A stretch of 64,000 nt of DNA from Polytrichum commune (lineage: Eukaryota; Streptophyta; Polytrichopsida; Polytrichales; Polytrichaceae). A model generated the notes under the pieces. That model ran no database searches. It saw only the letters and a program-made list of their open reading frames with translations, and was not told the DNA's origin. The position numbers and the translations under genes are program-made. Shown one piece after another: positions 40,003-51,400 of this stretch (positions are counted from its first letter, which is position 1; every line of letters starts with the position of its first letter). Location of the stretch: the NCBI GenBank assembly GCA_950295325.1, contig OX485805.1, positions 42,680,758 through 42,744,757 on the forward strand, read 5' to 3'.

Positions 40003-43000
40003 ATGAGGTTGCGCCATGCGATGGTGTGTGCCAGCAACCAGAACCGGAGCATGGAGGCACATGCCATGTTGCAGAAGCAGGGGCTGGATGTATGCTCCTA
40101 TGGCACAGGCTCCCATGTGAAGCTCCCCGGCCCTTCAGTAAGGGAGCCTAACGTCTATTCCTTCGGCACTCCCTATCGCGTTATGCTCGATGATTTGAAA
40201 AACAAGGATCCCGAGCTGTACGATACCACACCATTCCATACCATCCTTTCTTTCGTTCTACCCTCCTGTGTTTCTGTTTCTGTTTAGCTTGGTTTTCGCG
40301 CTCGGTTTGGGGGATCTGCGCTCGGGATTTGGTTGAGTGGAGGAGAGGAGAGGGCGGTTCCACCGATTCCATTTCGTTCGATGAGTTTTGGCGACAGAGC
40401 TCTTTTCTGCATTCACAAAGCTTTGGTTAAAACCTAGCAGCTGCACGGCGCGGGTCGGTTGGTCTAGGGTTTCCGAGCAGGTCTGGTTTTGGTCTAAATA
40501 AGAGGTCAGAGGCGTAGAAAATTAGCTCGCTCAGATTTGCTGGGGCGTCTATTCGTGTGAGCTGGGGATCTGTGTCTGGAATTTTGTTGAGTGGAGTAGA
40601 GGCGGTGGCACCAATATCATTTCGGTCGTTAATTTTTTGGCAATAGCGCTCTTTTGCATTCACGAAACTTTTCTCGAACCCACCAGCTGCACCGCGCGGG
40701 TCTAGGGTTTCCGAGCAGGTTTGGTTTTGCTTAAAATTTGAGTTCAGAGGTCTACAGAATTAGCTCGCTCGGAGTTTCTGTGGCTTCTATTGTATGCGTA
40801 TTAGCTATTCTATGGAAGCGGGTGTTTGAGGGAGCTTTGTAACACGCATTCTCCGACTTGAGTTTTGGATGGCCACTTATTTAGGTTCGAACATTCTTCG
40901 AGGTCAAACTGAAGAGGGGTTTCATAGAGGTCTTCTAGTAAGCAAGTTTACATCTGTCCTTGGATCTGTCCTTGGATCTCTCCTTGGATTTTGAGTGGAG
41001 TAGGCGTTTCCACCAATTCCATTTCATTCTCTTTTAAGTTTCTGTCGACAGCGCTCTTTTGCTTTCGCGAAATTTTGCTCAAACCCAGCTGCACGGCGCG
41101 GGTCTAGGGTTTCCGAGTAGATTTGATTGTGCTCATATTTAATAAAAAGTCCAGAGGTTTACAGAATTAGCTCACTTTTTCTGCCATAGAAAATTCTATG
41201 CAACCGGGTGCTTGAGACTGAGAGTTTTGTAATACTCATTCTCCGACTTGGGTTTTGGAGAAACACTGATTTAGGCTACTGGGTTGAAACTTATCCGAGA
41301 TTGAACTGAAGAGGAATTTCGTGGAGGAACCCGTTTAATACGCATTTTCCGACTCGGGTTTTGGAGATTCTGACTTTAGTTACTGGGTTGGATTTAAACC
41401 GAGATTAAACTTAAAAGAGTTTTTCACAGAGGGAGCTTGGCAATACGTATTCTCTGACTTGGGTTTTGGAGATACTGATTTTAGGTTACTGGGTTGAACT
41501 TCAGAGGTGGAACTGAATGGGAATCAATTTTCTTAGAGGTCTTCTTACTAAGCAAGTTTACATGTGTATCGGTCATTTTGTTGGGGTTGAGCAAATTCGG
41601 TTGGATTGGCAGCACCGTTTGCTCTTGATTGCACGCATCTCCGCATTGTCCATTCTCAATATTGATCAGTCTTTTCTTTGTGAGTTGGTTCTATCGAGGA
41701 TTCTTCTATTTATTTTCCTCTACCAATTGGGTCAACAACAGATACAAGCGAAATGGTCTGCTGCAAATGTTGAAGCGTAATGTGAGTGTGAAAGAAGCGC
41801 CCCAGCGCTGGCAGGACAATGCTGCCGATGGCGCTTTTGATGTGGTGTTCACTTTTGAAGAAAGGGTTTTTGACATGGTGATTGAAGGTCTCCTCACACT
41901 ATACTACCTCGTTGTTTGTTTGTTTGTTTGCATGATTCCAGCAAGTTAACCCATTACAATAGTTGTGGGTTTTTGACATAAAATTATAAATATTTGTAGG
42001 TTTTTGGGACTTTTGGGACTTTTGGCAAACAAGTCACAGATATTCTTTTGTTGCCTATGAGCATAATATTCTGCTTGCATGGTAGTTGGAAGCGTTCTTA
42101 GAATCTCAAGAAGCACAGAAATTCTGTTCAATTTAACATGAAATGAATGTGATGTTTGTTGCCTAGTTGGCAGCTTTCAAGAAATGTTTGTGCTTACTAG
42201 TCAGTTTTGAAAGAAATGCGGTCATGAGGCACACCTTTTTATGTAGCAATGCTGTTGTTTTTCGGAAGCAATAGTTTGTAATATTCTTCAAGTTATTGTG
42301 ATATAGATAGTTTGCCTGAAGCAGTATGATTCCTCTCTTTCGCATAAAATTTGCAACCCACATAATACTGATGCGTTTCATGTGATATTGGTTGTTGAAG
42401 CTACCCTGAGTATATCATTATTAATATATACTAGTGGAATTGCAGATCTTGAGAATCGAGAGACGAGGTTACTGAAAACAGTTCTAGTGGTAAACTTGGA
42501 TGTCAAAGACAACCATGAAGAGGCGGCTGTTGGTGGCAAACTTGCACTTGATCTCTGCCAAAGGGTAAGTGTAGTTATTTCATCGATCTCCTCTTGAATA
42601 TGATTTGTTGGGTCTCAAAGCTGGAATCAACAGAAAGGAAATACAATCACATAGTACAGGTCACAAAACCGGGTTGGCACATTTGTTTAAGAGGGAAGTG
42701 ATTCATGCTCAAAAATATCATCCTCATCACTTATAAGATAGACGGGCATATTACAGTTACTTCCTAGAGATTTAGCCTCTTCTGCTGTGTAATAAATCCA
42801 GGAAAGGAACCCAGTTGATTAGCAAATCTTCTACAAATTCAATGCCATAACAATAAGCTGAAGGTGATTACACCTCAATTTGTGACAAATTTTCAAAGAG
42901 CATACACGTGATCTTCTTAAGTAGTTATAGAAGTGGTTGAGCTGGTGTCGAGCATTGACTTTTTGGCTATCCCAACCAATGAGCCATCGTATTCATTTGT

Positions 43001-44038
43001 AGAATAATACTAGCAGCGTCCATTTTGGGAGAATATTGAACCATTTTGCACCCAAAAGTAGGTGTTTGAATGAGGTTCATGCTTAAATAAGTGTCTACCT
43101 TAAAGGACTAGAACTTAAGATCGGGACTTTAAATGGAGCAACTTTGGTCCTTTAGAGGATTCGTCGTGCTTGAAGATCAGAGGTGAAATTTATCAATGAT
43201 GCTTCCGACCAACTTTGCAAGGGCAGCACCTGTCAACATGCCTTCTCCAACTATTGAGGCTGCTTCAATTTCTGCATGGTAGTATTGTTGATGTTAGGTC
43301 AAGCAGAAAAGACAGAAATTTGATTTGTGTTTTTGTAAGTGGAAAGTACAACATAATCAAATGATAAAACTTGGAGACATTTTTGAGATTGAAGTTTGCC
43401 TGGCTTGCATGCCAAGACTTATTCGTCCTTATGGCACTTTCTTAATCTTTTGGAGGTTTTGTGAGTTTGAGGTCGATTGTCAAGATGTTCTATCCTGTAG
43501 CTTCACATTCTTATTTTATATATTCTACATATAAAATGTTTTCTAAGAGATATTTTATATACACACAAGTACTTCTCTCTTTGCACTTGTTTCCTGTTAG
43601 GGTTCTCAGGGTCTTGTTTTGAAAGTCTCATTTTCAGAAGTTAAGTGGAACCTGTTTCTGTACTTTTTTAGTTTCAACTCTGGATCTGGTGTGAAGTGGC
43701 TCCTTATAAAAAATACAAATTTCTAGTTACAACTTCTCAATATGCCCCCTGAATTTCTGACTTCTTCTTATTGCCCTAGTTTTTTATGCAATTCAGTTAA
43801 GAATAATCAGTATGTTTAGTCAGAGGGAAGTGCAAGAGGCACTACTTTGCTTGTGGTTGTCTTGCTTGCTTTGGAATTTCTACGAGACCTGAGAAATGTC
43901 AATAAAAAAAAGCTGATAAGAGAGGGTGGTGTGCAGCTTGAAATGGCAGACACCTGGGAGGATGAAATTGATGAGATCATTTCCCGTTTTGAAAAGCAAC
44001 ACAGGAGACGACTCATTTATAGCATTCGCTTCTATTAA
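40003..44038 (+). CDS. SSU72: SSU72 RNA polymerase II CTD phosphatase (4 exons)
   Basis: Cysteine phosphatase that removes Ser5 (and Ser7) phosphates from the Pol II C-terminal domain and works with the cleavage/polyadenylation machinery. Exons are 40003-40217, 41742-41887, 42446-42564 and 43937-44038; phases 2, 1 and 0 match at all GT-AG junctions and give 193 aa, the usual family length. The active-site loop is VCASNQNRS, with catalytic C9 and R15. The general acid is D142 in LDVKDNHEEA. The middle carries YGTGSHVKLPGP, RWQDNAADG and FTFEERVFD, and the protein ends YSIRFY, close to the plant consensus. The upstream GTG-initiated frame extension is not used; the ATG at 40003 matches the family start MRxRxAMVC. 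It is complete and probably functional. Confidence 0.96.
40311..41575 (+). repeat. Nested tandem duplications in SSU72 intron 1
   Basis: At least three long units (from about 40311, 40563 and 40957) share GGGTCTAGGGTTTCCGAG, AATTAGCTC and GAGTGGAG. Inside the last unit a ~110-bp subunit, with CATTCTCCGACTTG and GGGTTTTGGAGA, recurs near 40845, 41235, 41342 and 41448. Confidence 0.85.
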
Positions 44039-44727
44039 CGGCAATCCCACCAGCTTGACGAAGGCTTCGCAATTCATTCACTTGATTGTTTTCTACGATC
44101 TAAAACTTGCCAAAAATGGTTTTGTGGGTTCCAAGCTTGCAATATAAGCTCAATTGACAACACCCACCGCCCTGTCACTCCCAGACTTTTTATTTGCAAG
44201 GAGAAAGGTCACGTGACCTTGTCACTTGCAGTCCCAAGATTATGGACAGGATCATGTGGCATTGCTCATTTGGAGTTAATTACTTTTACGTGCATGTTAG
44301 CAAATACAAGTGGGGCTCCTTAGCAAAAGCAAAGCAAAGCAACCCTCAGCCTATTGGAAGCAAGGGAAATTGTAGTGATCAAGTTTCTCAAATTTGTACT
44401 GTAGGAAGTATTTGTTCCTTTGCCCTTTCAGGCCTATGCAAAAGGGCCTCAAAATGATCAGAAAATATCATACAGGAGAGCACCACATTGAACCTAGGTT
44501 GCTGATAGAGGTAGGAGGAACAAATCCAGGTTATTATATGATTATGATCATGTTGCAGTTTGTTGTCACTGCAAATCGTGTATTCCCAACTGCATAATTT
44601 CACCAAATTCAATGCAATGATGTTGGATACACATGTGGGTGTGAAGGAATAGTTGCTCACTCTAATCCATCAAACATAATAACTTGACCCCTTATAGGTT
44701 TGTGGCTGATTGATTTCAAATGACTTC
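44039..44727. other. 3' flank of SSU72
   Basis: Presumed 3' untranslated region and intergenic DNA. No other gene is recognised. Confidence 0.45.
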
Positions 44728-46040
44728 CTTGTGGTTGGGGCTAGAGTTCATGCCATTTGGGTGGGCCCAGCTGGCCGAGCCAAGACTCCATTGGTAATGC
44801 GGGGAAGGGGTGTCAAGGCCGGGGCTTGTGATTTGGCACCTTGGGCAGCCCTGTCAAAAAAAGAAAAAAGAAAAAATAGGGTTTTAATCCTGACCAATAA
44901 TTGTTGTTGCCCTGCTCGATTCCCTAAAAACTTGCCCTTGCTTTCTTGAAGGTTGTTCGTCCACAAATCCCATATTGAGTGCACTTCACTTGGAAGGTCC
45001 AAAATTCAAAATATATGTTCACTTCTCCTTAATAAGTAAGCAATTGAGTGGGACTTTATTCTTGAAGTGAAACCATCCGTGAAATGAAACGAAGTTAATT
45101 TTAAAGTTTAGGAAGCCGAAAGTATGTAAATGTATGTCAATGGAGCAGATAATGAACTTGGAAGTAAAGGATATTAGCATTGAGGTTATAATGCATTGTG
45201 ACTTACCATTTGAAAGGGTCTTTTATCATTCTAAAATGAAACTTAAATGAGTTTTCTATTTTGATTAAATTTTTTTTTTGGTTGATTCCTTATTATTTTA
45301 GTATTTCTACATACTCAAACTAATTAAGCTGATTAAATGCAATTAAGTGTATTAAGACTAATTAAATATAATTAAATAAGAAAATATGCTTAGCAAAGTA
45401 AATAAGCCTGATTAGATCTAAAATGTGCTTACTTGAATTGATCATAATTTATTACATTCAATCACGCTTAATTAGTTTGAACTTGTGTGAATACTTGTGA
45501 AAATAGAAGGAATAACTAAAATATTATAAATTGAACAAAATAAATTAAAGTCTCATTTGAGAATGACAAAAAATGTTTTCAAATGGTAAGTCACATACAT
45601 TATAACCTCAATGCTAATGAGGATTTTGTAATATTTTCAACTTCCAGGTTCATCATATGCTTCATTGACATTCATTTACATGCTTTTATTTCACGTCGGG
45701 AATGAAATCCCAATCAATTGCTTATTTACTAAGGGGGAGTGAACATATATGTTGAATTTTAAGGTCTTCAAGGTGAAGTGCACTCAATATGGGATTTTGT
45801 CGACAAGTAGCCTTCAAGAATGCAAGGGTGGGATTTTTTGGGGAAACATGTGGGGGGCAACAATTGTTAGTCGGGATTTTTGTTTGTTTGTCTTGTTTTT
45901 GTTTTAGCTTTGGCGGGGTTGCTCGGAGGTGTTGGCTCACAGCCCCCGGCCCTGACATCCCCTCCCCCCATCATGGGGTCATGGCTCGGCCAGCTAGGTT
46001 TCATTCAAATGGCATGAGCTCTAGCCCCAACCCTTTTAAG
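44728..46040. mobile_element. Large foldback element, copy 1 (~1.3 kb palindrome)
   Basis: The left arm (about 44733-45300) and right arm (about 45480-46038) are imperfect reverse complements along their whole length. Paired blocks include GTTGGGGCTAGAG / CTCTAGCCCCAAC, CTGGCCGAGCCA / TGGCTCGGCCAG and TATTGAGTGCACTTCAC / GTGAAGTGCACTCAATA. The AT-rich centre is also symmetrical (CAAACTAATTAAGC / GCTTAATTAGTTTG). There is no coding capacity. Long-TIR Mutator-like or foldback elements have this shape; I cannot confirm a target duplication. Confidence 0.85.
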
Positions 46041-46129
46041 TAGACTAATTCAATGTTGAATCAAACTAAAATAAATAACCTTTGAGTTGCATACTATTTA
46101 ATGCATACATTGGATGAATAAGGTAATTC

Positions 46130-46480
46130 CCTCTCGTTAGGTCCCTCTCACCCCAATTGTGAGTATGGAAGGTAGACATGTGTTATTTGGCAACTTCACT
46201 TCTCATATATGGAACACATGATTAGTGAGAGATGATTACCAAATCCAAAGCTGAGTTTTCAAAGCTCATGAGAACATCTTTTACAAAGTGAAGATTTGTG
46301 TGCTCATTAAGTGGCCACACATGTGCCCACAATCATGTTGTCTATTGATCTGACAATGGTTAGCATATTTCAAACATGTAGTCCAATCTCCTTTAAACAT
46401 GTCTTTTTGTGTCCAATTTTAGTTCCTAAACCCTAAACCACATACAACTAAAATATAGGTGTTCAGATTATTGCTATGTC
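46130..46480 (-). repeat. Dispersed repeat family A, copy 6 (long form)
   Basis: The mirror image of the 8835-9175 copy: GAGTTTTCAAAGCTCATGAG, AATCATGTTGTCTATTGATC, CATGTAGTCCAATCTCC and AAATATAGGTGTTC. It sits between the two foldback elements. Confidence 0.7.
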
Positions 46481-46553
46481 AAAAGAACACATGTCTAGCT
46501 TATTTGATATGCACTCGAGGTGATAAATACTTTAATCAAGGAGACCTCACTTT

Positions 46554-47582
46554 CTTTTCAAGGGCTAGGCTAGAGCTCATGGCAAACTGCATGGCCCCGC
46601 TTTGCCAAGTCATGACCCCAACATATTCAATTTGTTTTTTTGATCTCGACTGGAAATTGAAGCCTAACCTGCCCAACCTCAAAATAATAATTGCCCTTGC
46701 ATTCTTGAAGGCCACTTGTCCATAAAACCCAGATTGGGTGCACTTCACCTTCTAGGTCCAAAATCCAATATATATGTTCACCCCCCCCCAGTAAATAAGG
46801 AATTGACTGTAATATCATTCTTGAAGTGAAACTGTCAATAAAGCATGCAATCAACTTGGAAGTAAAAAATATAACAAAATCCTCATTGGCATTGAGGATC
46901 TTATATTATGTGTGACTTACAATTTAAAAAGGTTTTTATCGTTCTAAAACGAAAGTTAAATATTTTCTCTTTTAGTTTATTTATTTTATATTATTTTAGT
47001 TAATTTCTTCTACTCACACAAGTATTCATCCACATTCAAACTAATGAAGTGTGATTAAACTCAATTAAGCCTATTAAGCTTGATTAATGTATTGAACATG
47101 ATTAAGACTAATTAAATCAGAAATTAGTTTGAATGTGTATGAGTACTTGTGTGAGTAGAAGGAAATAACTAAAAAAAAATTAAATATTAAAAAAAAATTG
47201 TTTAATTTTAGGACGACAAAGGCTCTTTTAAATTGTAACTCACATATGTTATAAGGTCCTCAATGCTAATGAGGATTTTGTAATATTTTTGACTTCCAAG
47301 TTGATTGCATGCTTTATTAATGGTTTCACTTCAAGAATGATATCACAATCATTTACTTATTGGACATATATATGGGATTTTGGACCTTGGAGGTGAAGTA
47401 CATTCAATATGGGTTTTGTGGACAAACAATGTTCAAGAATGCAAGGGCAACTTTTTTTGAAGTCAGGCGGTGCGGGTAGCAATTTTTGGTTGGGATAAAA
47501 AAATCGAATATGGATGGGTCATGTCTTGGCAGAGCGGGGTCCATTTGGTTTGCCATGAGCTCTAGTCCCAACCCTTGAAAAG
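46554..47582. mobile_element. Large foldback element, copy 2 (~1.03 kb palindrome)
   Basis: The ends CTTTTCAAGGGCTAGG (46554 on) and CCCTTGAAAAG (to 47582) mirror each other. The arms then pair through GCTAGAGCTCATGGCAAAC / GTTTGCCATGAGCTCTAG, GAAGTGAAAC / GTTTCACTTC and GCATTGAGGA / TCCTCAATGC. It belongs to the same family as the element at 44728-46040, with the arm sequence conserved block by block. No target duplication is evident. Confidence 0.85.
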
Positions 47583-48438
47583 TCATTAATTGACTTTGCA
47601 GAATCTACATAACAATACAAAGTAGTGTGCATTGAATCTACACTAGCTGTAGCATCCCATGGTTATATTCTTGGAGCCCACATGAATGAAAGTACATTGC
47701 TTAATAATGTTATGTCATCCAATTTAAATAAGATTAGAGGGAATTCTTGGGTTTGGTTTTAGAAAAACTGACTAGCCATTCATTGCTGGGATTGTTGATC
47801 ATGGGATTGCAGGAGTAGAATTTGTATTTCTAGGTGTATAACTTGAAAGAGTCTCTCTATGAACTTCTAATGCATTAGGTAGAGGCTCTATTTTTCTCTG
47901 ACAATCTTAGGTCATATTTGTAATCCTCTGGTATGGAAGAATACTTAGATTAGATAACTTCAGATAATTCCTATTCAAATCCTGCATTGCATGGAAGGTC
48001 TACAGTATTCCAATTTCCTTGTTGTGGTTTAACTGCTACATTGCATGTCATTGGCAAGGATCCTAATGTGCTCAACATGCAAATGTGTCCAAAATCACCC
48101 AAAATATGTGAACCTACTCTTTGATGATTTAGCAACCATCTGAACGAGGGTCTACTGCTAACAAGGAGAGTACATTTGTGTCTCACATAAGTTTTGTCAA
48201 CCTTGGATCAGCCTCGACTGCATTGAACTTTCCACACCTCATTATTGTTTCTCAAACAAAGAACAATAGCAATATGAGGAGCAAACTAAGCGAGTAATTC
48301 GTTTTCCTTCTAGCCGCAACTACCTAGTGCCTAAAATCTTTGCAGGTATTTTGGCTTGGGGCAGAGCGCCACACACAAGCAGTATTAGAGGCTTGAGCAT
48401 AAGCCTCGCCATCACCAAGCCTCGCTGGATATTTTAAC
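47583..48438. other. Intergenic and 3' flank of GAPN
   Basis: No additional gene recognised. The last part is probably the 3' untranslated region of the minus-strand GAPN gene. Confidence 0.45.
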
Positions 48439-51400
48439 TTATCCCATTGTGTATGTAGCTTTAGGGAAATTCATCACTGTGCTCTTGGTTTTGCACATCA
48501 TATTGATGCTGTTGGTAATGCCTTGAGAGCCAACACCACTATCTCGCAAGCCCTGTTTATGAGGACTTCTGTTAGGGTTGTTGCGTGCTTTCAAATGTGT
48601 TCATAAAATATTTCACTTACACTATAATTTTTTATGCTGATATGTTGTAGCATGGAAACATAGAAAAGGACATTAATGTGGGGACACCGACGTGAAAAGG
48701 GTTTGTCCGCCAACAAGCAGTCAAGAGCCCTTGCTCTTGAGTATGGATAAGGGGTACTACCTACTTTTTAGTAGGTGGACCAAGAGCACATATGATTGAG
48801 AGGATGAGATCATACTTGGAAAGGAAAGTGATCAGGTCCTCGACCAGGTGCAGAGTTGATTTGAATTGTGCCGGATTCCATGGCATCACTCACAAGCATA
48901 GCCTTATCAAAGTCTTTGGTGAACACACAACCCTGCAATTATAACAACACGAGGAGTGCCCTCCAAGTTAATGAAAGTGTTATTGTGGGACCATGAGAGA
49001 TACAATTACCTTGTAAAGAAAGAAATAGGGTTACTGAAGGTTAAGGAAGAGATGGTTACCTGCAAGGCAAAGTTGTTGGCATTGCAGTGGTGAATGCCTT
49101 CTTCTACCGTTTTGATGCGGATGCATGGCAAAATAGGTCCAAAAGGCTCCTCCCAAGCTATTCGCATATCTGGTCGTACATGGTCAATTAGGATAGGCCA
49201 GATAAGGTTTCCTTCTCTCCTCCATTCCTGCAAGGCCACCAAGTAGGTGAATGTCCAAGAAATATCATTTTATTAGCAGCAAACACACACTCTTCATATT
49301 TGGAATCAAACTTCCAAGCTCCTCAACCTGGGGCTTGCATCAACACAAGATATGTGGCCCTTATGTGAGGTTTGTAACTCAAGAGGTGTAACCTGATGGA
49401 ACCTTGCACCCTTGCATTTTGCATCTTGCACAAGCCCCTCAATGAAATTTGCTGACGTCTCACTTATCACAGGAGTAATGTCACAATCGTCATCTGGGCT
49501 GCCGACTGTGAGTTTTTGTATCTTAGAATTGACTTTGCACACCAGTTGATCAGCTATACATTCCATGGCCAAAATCACCTTCACCGCAGTGCACCGTTGG
49601 CCACTGTCGGTACATCCCAAATTCCAATAAATCGTGCAAACTAGATGTTTGGTAAATTTAGTAAACCACTGCCAGTAGTCAAACAAATGGAGGAATATGC
49701 ATATTGAAGTTGCATCGTCTCACATTGACTTCTGCATTAATGTGCATATGTCTACCTTAAATTTGTACAATATATTTGCATTGGATGTTAGGCCCGTCCA
49801 GATGCTAAGAACATCATTTCACATAATAAGCTTTCTGCAAATGACAATTTACATGTCTACTGCAAATGTTTCATTCTATGTACCTATATGAATATCCACC
49901 CTTGATAATATTGGTAGCTGCCAACTCCAGATCGGCATCCTCCAACACTATGCAAGCATCTTTGCCTCCTAGTTCCATTTGTAATGGTATCATACCTGCC
50001 TTTTTTGATATGGCGATCCCAGTGTCACAACCCCCTGTGAAACTATTTCACAACAATAAAGTTATCCTTATATGAGTAGGGGATGGGGAAAGTCATCCCC
50101 AGTCATCCTCCCTTTCTCAATTCAATATTATGAAAGAGGTGGAAGCGAAGAGAAATGGTTGGCTTTGGAAGGGCAAGCCATAACAAGTAATAAACAAACA
50201 TGTTAGTGAACACATTTTGACATCCCTAGGGTAGTTGAAAGAGTTTACTTTCAATGCACCGTAATTCAAGCATGCCCTGCAACTGTAAAGAAATAATTGA
50301 TTTTTGAATGCAAGTTATCCAATGCATAATCACAAGTAACCGGCTCTAGACCAAAGTGCCACAGTGGGATTTGCATCAAAGGATAACTTTGAGGGTTTGG
50401 AGTAGTATATCACTATGCATTAGCATGGTATATTTTAAAACCTATATCAAGATCCCTACATTCATATAATCACTTATTTTCAAACAAGGTATTAGAAATA
50501 TAAGGTTAAATTGAATATGATTCTCTTTCACCTGAAAGGTTGATTATTGTTTACCTTATGCAGTTGATCCCGGGGTGCATTGTTAGAAAATCTCCTATAT
50601 CAGCTCCCTTGCCAGTCACTGCAGAAATCAATCCTTTTGGAAAACCTGCTAGATGAAATGTATGTACCATGTGCAAGCATGCCACAGCTCCCTACAATCG
50701 CAGTTCATCATACTTCAGCAAGTAACATATTTTGGAGGGGGTTGAGAAAGATTTGAACATCTCACTCTCCCATGTGAAAAGGTCTAAAGAAGAAATTTAC
50801 ACTAACCTTTACCAAGTAAATTATATAGCTTCTCCTTAATAAAAGAAAATTAGAGAGGAGCATAAAACTCACACTCCCCTTAGCCTAGTATAACATATCC
50901 TTCAATGTCGGCAAAACATCACTACTAGGTCACTGAAGGATATAACTCAACACTAGTTTTCTTTCACTACACTATTTATGGGATTTAGTGTCACAGCCTA
51001 TTTGCAAAGGGTCTAAACTAATGCCTTGAGGTCTCCAAAGTACCACATATTTTAATTGTCAATATGATACTATTTGTCAACAAAAGTAACTTTTTAAAGT
51101 GAAAAATTAACATTATAACATTTAGCATAGCATATGGAATACTTGAGGCAGTTTTGCATTTTAGTATGTAAGGGGAAGATATTATTGAGCATACATATGT
51201 CAAGTGTCATGTGCTACATTTTAGTATGCAAGAGGAAGATATTCTTGAGCATACTAATGCCAAGTGTCATTTGCGTACACTTTAGTTAACTTGTAAACCA
51301 TTCTGTAACATTGGCATACACCTCATAACATTATAAAATATGAGTTCTCATGCCAAGATATTAGTAAGATCACTTGAATGCCAAGTGTCTTGAGGTGACA

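Noticed and set aside
41517-41780. 87-codon frame ahead of SSU72 exon 2
   Set aside because: It is intron sequence running through the acceptor at 41741; the exon 2 protein is in another frame with exact family similarity.
48553-48815. Apparent premature end of GAPN after exon 9
   Set aside because: A short tenth exon with [12 protein letters not shown] and a proper acceptor is present at 48439-48552, so the gene is complete.
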